A stretch of 64,000 nt of DNA. It comes from Pseudomonas sp. p1(2021b). GTDB lineage: Bacteria > Pseudomonadota > Gammaproteobacteria > Pseudomonadales > Pseudomonadaceae. The position numbers and the translations under genes are program-made. The stretch covers positions 3,439,001-3,503,000 of the forward strand of contig NZ_CP083746.1 of assembly GCF_020151015.1 (NCBI RefSeq), in the 5' to 3' direction. Positions 35,919-43,435 of the stretch are shown here, piece by piece; the first letter of the stretch is position 1, and every line of letters starts with the position of its first letter. The notes below the pieces were generated by a model that saw only the letters and a program-made list of their open reading frames with translations, made no database searches and was not told the origin of the DNA.

Positions 35919-35928
35919 TTGTATACAA
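35919..35928. promoter_or_regulatory. TTGTATACAA palindrome abutting the FliK-like start codon
   Basis: A perfect copy ends 2 bp before the FliK-like ATG. It could be a true operator, part of a promoter -10 region (TATACAAT), or a chance match. Confidence 0.4.
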
Positions 35929-35930
35929 TC

Positions 35931-37496
35931 ATGACTGAAATCAATAGTCTCGGTGCACAAACCGTGCTGGGCCTGCAGGCCGGCAAGGCCGCGATGACTG
36001 GCGAATTGCTGCGTCTGCTGCAGCCCCAGCCGGGCTTGATGGCTCCCGGCGAGACCGCCCGGGCCGATGTATTGTCGTTGCGCCAAGTCGGCCAGGATTT
36101 CCAGTTGTTGCTGCGCCTGACCCTGGCCAACGGCAACCAGACCCAGCTGCAAGCCAGCGCCAGCCAGCCCCTGCCCCAAGGTAGCCAGTTGACCGTTACC
36201 CAGACCGAAGGCAACCGCCTGGCAATCCTCGTGCAGCAGGCCAATGCCGGTAACAGTGCGGCCCTCACCCGCCTCGATACAGCCCAGGTGCCGGTAGGCA
36301 CCCTGTTGCAAGGCAAGGTGCTGACCAGCCAGGCCCTGCCGACGAACCCCGGCGAAGCGGCCAGCTTCCGTTCGCTGGTGAGTCTGCTCAACAGCCCCCA
36401 GGCCGGCGCTACCCTGACCGTCGACAGCCCGAGGCCGTTGGCGGTGGGCAGCCTGCTCAGCGCCCTGGTACAGGGGGACCAGTCGCTGCGCTTCGTGCCT
36501 CTGGGCGGTCGCCAGGATCATCTGGCCATTACCCAAATGCTTGGTGCACAGCAGAGCCGCCAGGCCTCGCTGCCGGGGTTGCTCGATGCCTTGCAACAAC
36601 TGGCCCGCGCCCCGAACGGCAACGGCGATCTGCGGGCCAGCGCCGAACGCCTGCTGGCCAGCCTTCCCGAGGCACGGCAACTGGGCGACGCCAAGGCCGT
36701 GGCCCAGGCGCTGCACAGCAGTGGCGCTTTCCTCGAAGCGAAGCTGCTGGCAGGGCTGGCAAGCGGCGTGGCAACGGACCTGAAGGCGCAACTGATCCGC
36801 CTGGTGGCCCAGGCCATGCCTTCCCTCCCTACCGGGACGCCCTTCAACCCAGCGCTGGCCAATACGCTGGCGCAGGCCTTTCCCGGCATGGCCCGAGGCG
36901 CCTTGGGCATGCTCGAGCGCAATACGCCCAAGCCTCAACCCGGCGCATTCCCTCTACCCTCGCGGTTGCTGAAGAGCCTGGAAGAGGAAGGCGACCTGCA
37001 GCAGTTGCTGCGCCTGGCCGCCGCCGCCATCGCACGCCTGCAGAGCCATCAGCTGTCCAGCCTGCAGCAAACCGGCATCAACGAAAACGGCAACCTGCTG
37101 ACCACCTGGCAGTCTGAAATACCGATCCGCCATGGCCAGGAATTCATACCCTTGCAGGTCAAGCTGCAACGCGAGGAAACGCCGGAGCAACAGGCCGACC
37201 CGCAACGAGAACAACGCGACCCACTGGCGTCGTTGTGGCGTATCGAACTGGCATTCGACTTGCCACCGCTCGGCCCCTTGCAGGTCCAGGCACAGTTGAA
37301 CCAGGGTCGGCTCTCGGGCCAGCTGTGGGCGCAGTTGCCCCAGACCGCGCAACTGATCGAACGTCAGTTGGGTGAGCTGCGCGAACGGCTGGTGGCCCGC
37401 GGCCTGGAGGTCGGCGACCTGGAGTGCCACCCCGGCACCCCGCCGCAAGGGGCCCGCACACGCCTGGAACAACGTTGGGTGGACGAAAACGCATGA
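35931..37496 (+). CDS. FliK-like protein with hook-length-control C-terminal domain
   Basis: A 521-residue protein, rich in Gln, Leu and Ala, whose last about 110 residues match the FliK C-terminal (Flg_hook) domain: WRIELAFDLPPLGPLQVQAQ, LSGQLWAQLPQTAQLIERQ, LRERLVARGLEVGDLECHPG. It is distinct from the regular fliK at 57.8 kb. The last 4 bases overlap the next gene, which resembles the FlhB cytoplasmic tail, the normal partner of FliK. It may therefore take part in a second export-switch pair. The start at 35931 lacks a strong ribosome site. The plus orientation is opposite to the flagellar cluster. Confidence 0.82.
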   Translation: MTEINSLGAQTVLGLQAGKAAMTGELLRLLQPQPGLMAPGETARADVLSLRQVGQDFQLLLRLTLANGNQTQLQASASQPLPQGSQLTVTQTEGNRLAILVQQANAGNSAALTRLDTAQVPVGTLLQGKVLTSQALPTNPGEAASFRSLVSLLNSPQAGATLTVDSPRPLAVGSLLSALVQGDQSLRFVPLGGRQDHLAITQMLGAQQSRQASLPGLLDALQQLARAPNGNGDLRASAERLLASLPEARQLGDAKAVAQALHSSGAFLEAKLLAGLASGVATDLKAQLIRLVAQAMPSLPTGTPFNPALANTLAQAFPGMARGALGMLERNTPKPQPGAFPLPSRLLKSLEEEGDLQQLLRLAAAAIARLQSHQLSSLQQTGINENGNLLTTWQSEIPIRHGQEFIPLQVKLQREETPEQQADPQREQRDPLASLWRIELAFDLPPLGPLQVQAQLNQGRLSGQLWAQLPQTAQLIERQLGELRERLVARGLEVGDLECHPGTPPQGARTRLEQRWVDENA

Positions 37497-37822
37497 GCAG
37501 CAAGCAACCGCGCCAGGCCATCGCCCTGAGCTACGACGGCCAGCAAGCCCCGACCTTAAGCGCCAAGGGTGACGACGAACTGGCCGAGGCCATTCTTGCC
37601 ATCGCCCGCGAACATGAGGTGCCGATCTATGAGAATGCCGAGCTGGTGCGGTTGCTGGCGCGCCTGGAGCTGGGGGAACAGATCCCCGAGGCGCTGTACC
37701 TGACCATCGCCGAGATCATCGCCTTCGCCTGGCAGTTGCGTGGCAAGGTGCCTGCGGGCTTCGATGACAACCTGGCTCCCGAGCGCGACATCACGCCCAC
37801 GCAGCTGCGTCTGCCCTCATAG
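37493..37822 (+). CDS. FlhB C-terminal-domain-like small protein (FlhX type)
   Basis: A 109-residue soluble protein matching the cytoplasmic C-terminal subdomain of FlhB: AIALSYDGQQAPTLSAKG, REHEVPIYENAELVRLLARL, then LGEQIPEALYLTIAEIIAFA. In full-length FlhB this follows the self-cleavage site NPTH, which is absent here, so the protein resembles the already cleaved product. It overlaps the FliK-like gene (ATGA), implying coupled synthesis. It may modulate or substitute for FlhB in export specificity switching; this is inference. Confidence 0.87.
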   Translation: MSSKQPRQAIALSYDGQQAPTLSAKGDDELAEAILAIAREHEVPIYENAELVRLLARLELGEQIPEALYLTIAEIIAFAWQLRGKVPAGFDDNLAPERDITPTQLRLPS

Positions 37823-37853
37823 CGCGAAATTCATTGATCTGACAGAAACTTGA

Positions 37854-37971
37854 GCGGCCTTGAGCCGCGATGGGGCGCAAAGCGGCCCTAATATCGGCCA
37901 TACCGGTTTCTCGGGCAAACCGTGCACATGAACTCAGGGCCGCTTCGCGCCCCATCGCGGCGCAAGGCCGC
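37854..37971. repeat. Long inverted repeat between convergent flhB-like gene and DUF2802 gene
   Basis: Arms of about 35 bases start at GCGGCCTTGAGCCGCGATGG and return as CCATCGCGGCGCAAGGCCGC, with GGGGCGCAAAGCGGCCCT pairing to AGGGCCGCTTCGCGCCCC. It probably ends the chemotaxis operon from the right and the FliK-like operon from the left. Confidence 0.8.
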
Positions 37972-37998
37972 GCCTACAGTAGAGGTCGATGGATCGCT

Positions 37999-38394
37999 TC
38001 ACTCGCTGCGATGCAGCTTGCTCATCAGCTCCGCTTCGGCCTGGGTCAGGCCGCAGGTGCGGGTCAGCTCCTCGACACTGGCACCCATGCCCACCAGCTT
38101 GGCCGCCTGGGTGAAGGTCACGCTGTTGGGGTCGCGCTGCTCCAGTTGCTGGAGCTTGTCGGGCAACGGCGCGACCACCGCGCGCAATTCGTGGATCGCC
38201 TCGCCCATGCGCACGGTGCCATTCTGGTAGTCGTCCAGGCGCTTGGCCAGGTCCTTGATGCGCTGGTCACGCAGCGCATCGCCCTGGGCCTGCTGGGCGG
38301 CCAGCTCGCGCTGGCGCTTGCTGTAGTTGAGGAACAACCACAGGCTCAGCGCCCATAGCAGCGCCAGGAGAAGGACAGCAGCCTCGAAGATCAA
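37999..38394 (-). CDS. DUF2802 protein downstream of cheW
   Basis: A 131-residue protein of the DUF2802 family, found at the end of Pseudomonas flagellar/chemotaxis clusters. It has one N-terminal membrane helix (FEAAVLLLALLWALSLWLFL), a coiled coil (about 25-85), and a C-terminal helix-turn-helix-like region (VEELTRTCGLTQAEAELMSKL). It starts with TTG 38394, one base after the cheW stop codon; GGAGAAC inside cheW serves as ribosome site. Function unknown; probably membrane-associated and linked to motility by position. Confidence 0.85.
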   Translation of the reverse strand: MIFEAAVLLLALLWALSLWLFLNYSKRQRELAAQQAQGDALRDQRIKDLAKRLDDYQNGTVRMGEAIHELRAVVAPLPDKLQQLEQRDPNSVTFTQAAKLVGMGASVEELTRTCGLTQAEAELMSKLHRSE

Positions 38395-38395
38395 C

Positions 38396-38875
38396 TCAGA
38401 TGTTCTCCAGCTCGGACCACTCTTCCTCGGTCATCATCTTGTCCAGCTCGACCAGGATCAGCAGCTCGCCATTCTTGTTGCAAACGCCCTGGATGAACTT
38501 GGCCGACTCCTCGTTACCGACATTCGGCGCGGTTTCGATCTCCGATTGGCGCAGGTAGACCACCTCGGCGACGCTGTCGACCAGGATACCGACCACCTGC
38601 TTGTCCGCCTCGATGATGACGATGCGGGTGTTGTCGGTGACGTCGCTGGGCATCAGGCCAAAACGCTGGCGGGTGTCGATCACCGTGACCACGTTGCCGC
38701 GCAGGTTGATGATGCCCAGCACATAGCTCGGCGCACCCGGTACCGGTGCGATCTCGGTATAGCGCAGGACTTCCTGCACCTGCATGACATTGATGCCGTA
38801 GGACTCGTTGTCCAGACGGAAGGTTACCCACTGCAGGATCGGATCTTCGGAACCTTGTGCAGACGACTTTTTCAT
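38396..38875 (-). CDS. cheW: Chemotaxis coupling protein CheW
   Basis: A 159-residue adaptor that joins chemoreceptors to CheA. The double beta-barrel fold is seen in QWVTFRLDNESYGINVMQVQ, GAPSYVLGIINLRGNVVTVID, and VDSVAEVVYLRQSEI. It is preceded by parP with a 40-bp gap and followed by the DUF2802 gene. It should act in the main flagellar array together with the CheA at 43.4 kb. Confidence 0.96.
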   Translation of the reverse strand: MKKSSAQGSEDPILQWVTFRLDNESYGINVMQVQEVLRYTEIAPVPGAPSYVLGIINLRGNVVTVIDTRQRFGLMPSDVTDNTRIVIIEADKQVVGILVDSVAEVVYLRQSEIETAPNVGNEESAKFIQGVCNKNGELLILVELDKMMTEEEWSELENI

Positions 38876-38915
38876 TCCCCTACCCCTTGAAATCCGCGCT
38901 CGGCGGTGTGTTCGG

Positions 38916-39779
38916 TCATTGGTGTTTGGCGTGCATCTGCTTGACGGCGCCGCTGGCGATCAACTCAGCCAGTTCGGCGACATCGAGCAAGGCACACATG
39001 TGTTCGATCACCGTGCCAGCCAGCCATGGGCGCTGCCCACGCTGGCTGCGCCACTTGATCTCGGCCGGGTCCAGGCGCAGGGAACGGCTGACCTGGTGCA
39101 CGGCCAGCCCCCATTCATAGCCCTGGACGGAAATCACATACTGCAGGCCCTGGCGGAAGTCCTCGCGGTAGCGGTCGGGCATGACCCAGCGCGCGGTATC
39201 CAGTACCTTGAGGTTACCCGCCTGGCAGGTCAGGATGCCGAGGAACCAGTCTGGCTGGCCGAACAACGGAGTCAGTTCCTGGCCAGCCAGGCTGTAGATC
39301 GAACCCAGGCAGACCAGCGGCACGGCCAGGGTCAGGCCGGCGACATCGAACAACAGGCATTCGAACGGCTCGGCCGCCCAGGCCGGGCGCCCATCGACAG
39401 TCTTGGGCGGCAGCACCGCGCCGGCTGATGGCAAGTGCACATCGACCAGGGGCGCCACAGGCGTGATCACCTCAGCTGCTTTTTCGGCCTCGCCCAGGAC
39501 CTCGGCGGGCACCGGCTCAACCGCGACGGGTGCCAGCACCGAGGGCAAGACCTTGGCCTCGGGCTCCGCGAATGGCCGCAGCATTACAGGGGCATGGGCT
39601 TCACGCAGGGCGTCCTGTGCCTGCTCCTGGCGAACCGCCTCGGCAAATTCGTCGCTGGGCGCCGCCTCGGCCGGCTCCGGAACCGGGTCGAGTTCCTGCG
39701 TGGCTTCCTGGAGCAGACCATCGAGGTAGGACTGCAGGGCCAGTTGCGGCTTGGTGGTGGTTTGCCGTGCGGAATTCAT
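38916..39779 (-). CDS. parP: CheW-domain protein ParP (chemotaxis array positioning)
   Basis: A 287-residue protein. An acidic, Pro/Ala-rich N-terminal half is followed by a CheW-like domain from about residue 135 (CLLFDVAGLTLAVPLVCLGS, LGILTCQAGNLKVLDTARWV). The partner gene parC is immediately upstream, sharing one base. ParP in Vibrio and Pseudomonas links ParC to CheA at the cell pole. The proline-rich N-terminus would carry the ParC-interacting part; this is known of the family, not shown here. Confidence 0.9.
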   Translation of the reverse strand: MNSARQTTTKPQLALQSYLDGLLQEATQELDPVPEPAEAAPSDEFAEAVRQEQAQDALREAHAPVMLRPFAEPEAKVLPSVLAPVAVEPVPAEVLGEAEKAAEVITPVAPLVDVHLPSAGAVLPPKTVDGRPAWAAEPFECLLFDVAGLTLAVPLVCLGSIYSLAGQELTPLFGQPDWFLGILTCQAGNLKVLDTARWVMPDRYREDFRQGLQYVISVQGYEWGLAVHQVSRSLRLDPAEIKWRSQRGQRPWLAGTVIEHMCALLDVAELAELIASGAVKQMHAKHQ

Positions 39780-40567
39780 CAGGCCACCTGCAGTGCCGAT
39801 TGTTGGGTGAGCAGGTGCTTGAGCAGCGCCCGGTAAGCGATCAGGCCACGACTCTTGCCATCGAACTGCGAAGGCGTGACCCCTGCCCGGCTGGCGTCGC
39901 GCAGGCGTGTATCAACCGGGATGTAGCCCGGCCAGACCTGTTCGCCGTAGTTGTCGCGCAGCACCTTGAGGGTGCCCAGCGAGGCCTGGGTCCGCCGGTC
40001 GAACAGGGTCGGCACGATCTGGTAGGGCAAGGCCTGGCGCCGCGAGCGGTTGACCATGGCCAGGGTTCCAACCATGCGCTCGAGCCCCTTGACGGCGAGA
40101 AACTCGGTCTGCACCGGGATCACCAGCTGCTGGCTGGCCGCCAAGGCGTTGACCATCAGCACACCGAGCAGTGGCGGGCTGTCGATCAGGGCGAAGTCGA
40201 AGTCCTGCCACAGCTGCGCCAGACTCTTGGCGATCACCAGGCCCAGGCCACTCTGCCCCGGCGATTGGCGTTCGAGCACTGCCAGCGCGGTGCTCGAGGG
40301 CAGCAACGAAATACGCTCATCGCTGGTCGGCAGCAGCAGTTGCCCAGGCAGGCCCTCGGGTACCGAGCCCTTGTGCAGGAACAGGTCGTAGCAGCTGTGC
40401 TCCAGGGCGTCGGGGTTGTGCCCGAAGTAGCTGGTCATCGAGCCGTGGGGGTCGAGGTCGACCACGACCACGCGCTTGCCCGCCTCGGCCAGCAAACCGG
40501 CCAAGGCGATGGTAGTGGTGGTCTTGCCGACGCCACCTTTTTGATTGGCTACTGCCCAGACTCTCAT
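39779..40567 (-). CDS. parC: ParA-like ATPase ParC
   Basis: A 262-residue ParA/MinD-type ATPase placing chemotaxis arrays at the pole. The deviant Walker A is NQKGGVGKTTTTIALAG (residues 8-24), followed by VVVVDLDPHGSM and the Walker B DFALIDSPPLLG. ATG 40567 is preferred because the family starts MRVWAVANQKGG; another ATG lies 12 bases upstream. It shares a base with parP and follows motD after a 91-bp spacer containing a REP-like hairpin. Confidence 0.92.
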   Translation of the reverse strand: MRVWAVANQKGGVGKTTTTIALAGLLAEAGKRVVVVDLDPHGSMTSYFGHNPDALEHSCYDLFLHKGSVPEGLPGQLLLPTSDERISLLPSSTALAVLERQSPGQSGLGLVIAKSLAQLWQDFDFALIDSPPLLGVLMVNALAASQQLVIPVQTEFLAVKGLERMVGTLAMVNRSRRQALPYQIVPTLFDRRTQASLGTLKVLRDNYGEQVWPGYIPVDTRLRDASRAGVTPSQFDGKSRGLIAYRALLKHLLTQQSALQVA

Positions 40568-40601
40568 AGGACGACTCATGACTCGTTGATGACGCTGCCC
40601 G

Positions 40602-40632
40602 CTGTGGGAGCCGGCTTCGTCGACTCCCACAG
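40602..40632. repeat. Short hairpin (degenerate REP) between motD and parC
   Basis: CTGTGGGAG and CTCCCACAG are 9-bp arms enclosing CCGGCTTCGTCGA. It sits inside the flagellar operon and may lower downstream expression. Confidence 0.65.
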
Positions 40633-40658
40633 GGATGCGGTGCCAGAGAATTGACGAG

Positions 40659-41516
40659 TTACGGCCCCGCCACCGCTGCTGGCGTTGCTGGTGCACTTTG
40701 TGTGCCAGCACGGCGCAAAGCCGCATCTGGCGTGGCATTGGCGCTACCGGAGCCGGTCAGGCTGCGACGCACCTCGAGGTTACGGGAAATCACCAGGACC
40801 ACCCGACGGTTGCGGGCCCGCCCTTCGGCGGTGTCGTTGCTCGCCACCGGCTGGTACTCGCCATAGCCCACCGAGGCCATGCGTGCCGGGTCCACACCAT
40901 TCATGGCCAGCAAGCGGACGATGCTCGCCGCGCGCGCCGACGACAGTTCCCAGTTGGTCGGATACTGGGCCGTGCGGATCGGCAGGTTGTCGGTGAAGCC
41001 CTCCACGTGTACCGGATTGGCGAACGGCTTGAGGATGTTCGCCACCTTCTCGATGAGGTTGAAGGCCACGTCGCTTGGCATGGCATCGCCACTGCCGAAC
41101 AACAGCGACGAGTTGAGCTCGATCTCCACCCACAGCTCGTTGCCACGCACCGTCATCTGGTCGGATTTGATCAGGTCGCCGAACGCCTCACGCACATCGT
41201 CGGCAATGCTCTGCAATGGGTCCACACTGCTCTGTGCCAGGCCCGCATCGGTCTGCTCGCTGTCCTTGACCAGGGGTTCGGTCGGCTTGATGGTCAGCGG
41301 GCGTTCGTCGCCGATGGGGATCGGCTTCATGCTCCGCTCGGGGTCGTTGAACACGCCGATCAATGCCTGGGAAATGACCTTGTACTTGCCCTCGTTGATC
41401 GAGGAAATCGAGTACATGACCACGAAAAAGGCGAACAGCAAGGTGATGAAGTCGGCGTACGACACCAGCCAGCGCTCGTGATTCTCGTGTTCCTCGGTAT
41501 GGCGACGACGGGCCAT
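40659..41516 (-). CDS. motD: Flagellar motor stator protein MotD
   Basis: A 285-residue MotB-type stator subunit. There is a single membrane helix with the proton-binding Asp in WLVSYADFITLLFAFFVVMYS (Asp22). The C-terminal OmpA-like peptidoglycan-binding domain contains VEGFTDNLPI, NWELSSARAASIVRLLAM and GYGEYQPVASN. It is paired with motC just upstream, the second stator set of pseudomonads (MotCD), used for swarming and high-load swimming. Confidence 0.95.
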   Translation of the reverse strand: MARRRHTEEHENHERWLVSYADFITLLFAFFVVMYSISSINEGKYKVISQALIGVFNDPERSMKPIPIGDERPLTIKPTEPLVKDSEQTDAGLAQSSVDPLQSIADDVREAFGDLIKSDQMTVRGNELWVEIELNSSLLFGSGDAMPSDVAFNLIEKVANILKPFANPVHVEGFTDNLPIRTAQYPTNWELSSARAASIVRLLAMNGVDPARMASVGYGEYQPVASNDTAEGRARNRRVVLVISRNLEVRRSLTGSGSANATPDAALRRAGTQSAPATPAAVAGP

Positions 41517-41519
41517 GGT

Positions 41520-42260
41520 CTACTCCATGAAGCCTTGCAGCTTCAGCTCGATCGAGCGTGGGTTCTCCCCTTCGGCGATCGACAGCAGGCCCTCCAGGAG
41601 CATCTCGCGATAGCGCGACTGGCGCAGGGCGATGGCCTTGAGCTTGTTGGCGACCGGCAGCAGGATCAGGTTGGCGCTGGCCACGCCATAGATGGTGGCG
41701 ACGAACGCCACGGCGATGCCATTGCCCAATTGCGAGGGGTCGGCCAGGTTGCCCATCACATGGATCAGGCCCATGACCGCACCGATGATGCCGATGGTCG
41801 GCGCGTAGCCGCCCATGCTTTCGAACACCTTGGCCGCCTGGATATCACGGCTTTCCTGGGTCAGGAAGTCGACCTCGAGGATGCTGCGGATAGCCTCCGG
41901 CTCGGCGCCGTCGACCAGCAGTTGCAGGCCCTTGCGCGCATAGGGGTCGGGCTCGGCATCGGCCACCCCTTCCAAGCCCAGCAGGCCTTCCTTGCGTGCG
42001 GTCAGGCTCCAGTTGACGACCCGATCGATGCCACCGGGCAGGTCCACCCGGGGCGGGAAGAAAATCCAACGCAGGATCTGCAAGGCCCGCTTGAACGCCG
42101 GCAACGGCGACTGCAGCAGTGCCGCCGCCAGGGTACCGCCCAGCACGATCAGGGCCGCCGGGCCGTTGATCAAGGCGCCGACATGACCGCCCTCGAGGAA
42201 GTTGCCACCGACGATGGCGACAAAGGCGAGGATCAGGCCGATCAGGCTCAGCACGTCCAT
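41520..42260 (-). CDS. motC: Flagellar motor stator protein MotC
   Basis: A 246-residue MotA-type protein with four membrane helices (residues about 3-22, 32-50, 148-170 and 180-200). Family segments are GGNFLEGGHVGALINGPAAL, KVFESMGGYAPTIGIIGAVM and the proline between helices 3 and 4. ATG 42260 was chosen over one 9 bases upstream because of ribosome-site spacing; it shares a base with the cheB stop. It forms the MotCD stator with the next gene. Confidence 0.94.
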   Translation of the reverse strand: MDVLSLIGLILAFVAIVGGNFLEGGHVGALINGPAALIVLGGTLAAALLQSPLPAFKRALQILRWIFFPPRVDLPGGIDRVVNWSLTARKEGLLGLEGVADAEPDPYARKGLQLLVDGAEPEAIRSILEVDFLTQESRDIQAAKVFESMGGYAPTIGIIGAVMGLIHVMGNLADPSQLGNGIAVAFVATIYGVASANLILLPVANKLKAIALRQSRYREMLLEGLLSIAEGENPRSIELKLQGFME

Positions 42261-43390
42261 CAGATGCATGCCTCGACCAGGTGCTTGCCGATTTCATCCA
42301 GGCTGTACACCGCATCGGCCAGGTTGGCCTTGACGATGGCCATGGGCATGCCATAGATCACGCAGCTGGCCTCATCCTGGGCCCATACGGTGCTGCCGCC
42401 CTGCTTGAGCAGACGCGCACCTTCACGGCCGTCGGCCCCCATGCCGGTGAGCACCACCGACAGCACCTTGTCGCCATAGGACTTGGCCGCAGAACCGAAG
42501 GTGATATCCACGCACGGCTTGTAGTTCAGGCGCTCGTCGCCCGGCAAGATCTTCACCGTGCCACGGCCGTCGACCATCATCTGCTTGCCGCCTGGGGCCA
42601 GCAAGGCCAGGCCCGGACGCAACACATCGCCGTCTTCGGCTTCCTTGACGCTGATCTTGCACAGTTTGTCCAGACGCTCGGCGAAGGCCTTGGTGAAGGC
42701 TGCCGGCATGTGCTGGATGAGTACGATCGGCGCAGGGAAGCTGGCCGGCAGCTGGGTGAGCACCCGTTGCAGCGCCACCGGGCCGCCGGTGGACGTCCCG
42801 ATGGCCACCAGTTTGTAGGGCTTGCGCTTGGGCGCGGGCGCGTGGCTGCTGCCCGCTGCGCTGCGCGTCACCGGGGCAGCCGGAGCGGCACTGCGGGCCG
42901 GCGCTGCGCTGCCCAGGCTGCTGGCCGGGGCATGGTTGGCGGGTGCAGGCGTTGGCGTCGGGGTGGCCGTGGCATAGCCGCCGAAGCGACGGTTGCTGCG
43001 CGACAGGGTGTGGACTTTCTCGCACAGCAACTGCCTGACCTTGTCCGGGTTGCGCGAGATGTCCTCGAAGTTCTTCGGCAGGTAGTCCACCGCGCCGGCA
43101 TCCAGCGCGTCGAGGGTGACACGGGCGCCTTCATGGGTCAGCGAGGAGAACATCAACACCGGCGTCGGGCAGCGCTGCATGATGTGGCGCACCGCGGTGA
43201 TGCCATCCATCATGGGCATTTCGTAGTCCATGGTGATGACATCCGGTCGCAGCGCCAGCGCCTGGTCGATCGCTTCCTTGCCGTTGGTCGCAGTACCGAC
43301 GACCTGGATCGTCGGGTCGGCCGAGAGAATTTCCGAGACGCGGCGGCGGAAGAAACCGGAATCATCCACCACCAGGACCTTGACTGCCAT
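42260..43390 (-). CDS. cheB: Chemotaxis protein-glutamate methylesterase CheB
   Basis: A 376-residue response regulator removing methyl groups from chemoreceptors. The receiver domain is residues 1-125 (phospho-acceptor Asp55 in [11 protein letters not shown]), followed by an Ala/Pro-rich linker of about 50 residues. The esterase domain has the catalytic triad Ser200 (GTSTGGP), His227 (IQHMPAAF) and Asp320 (GMGADG). ATG 43390 follows GGAGTG. It shares a base with motC. It is phosphorylated by the adjacent CheA. Confidence 0.96.
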   Translation of the reverse strand: MAVKVLVVDDSGFFRRRVSEILSADPTIQVVGTATNGKEAIDQALALRPDVITMDYEMPMMDGITAVRHIMQRCPTPVLMFSSLTHEGARVTLDALDAGAVDYLPKNFEDISRNPDKVRQLLCEKVHTLSRSNRRFGGYATATPTPTPAPANHAPASSLGSAAPARSAAPAAPVTRSAAGSSHAPAPKRKPYKLVAIGTSTGGPVALQRVLTQLPASFPAPIVLIQHMPAAFTKAFAERLDKLCKISVKEAEDGDVLRPGLALLAPGGKQMMVDGRGTVKILPGDERLNYKPCVDITFGSAAKSYGDKVLSVVLTGMGADGREGARLLKQGGSTVWAQDEASCVIYGMPMAIVKANLADAVYSLDEIGKHLVEACI

Positions 43391-43435
43391 AAACACTCCA
43401 TTAGGCGGCGCCACCGCCAGGGTGCGCCACCGAAA

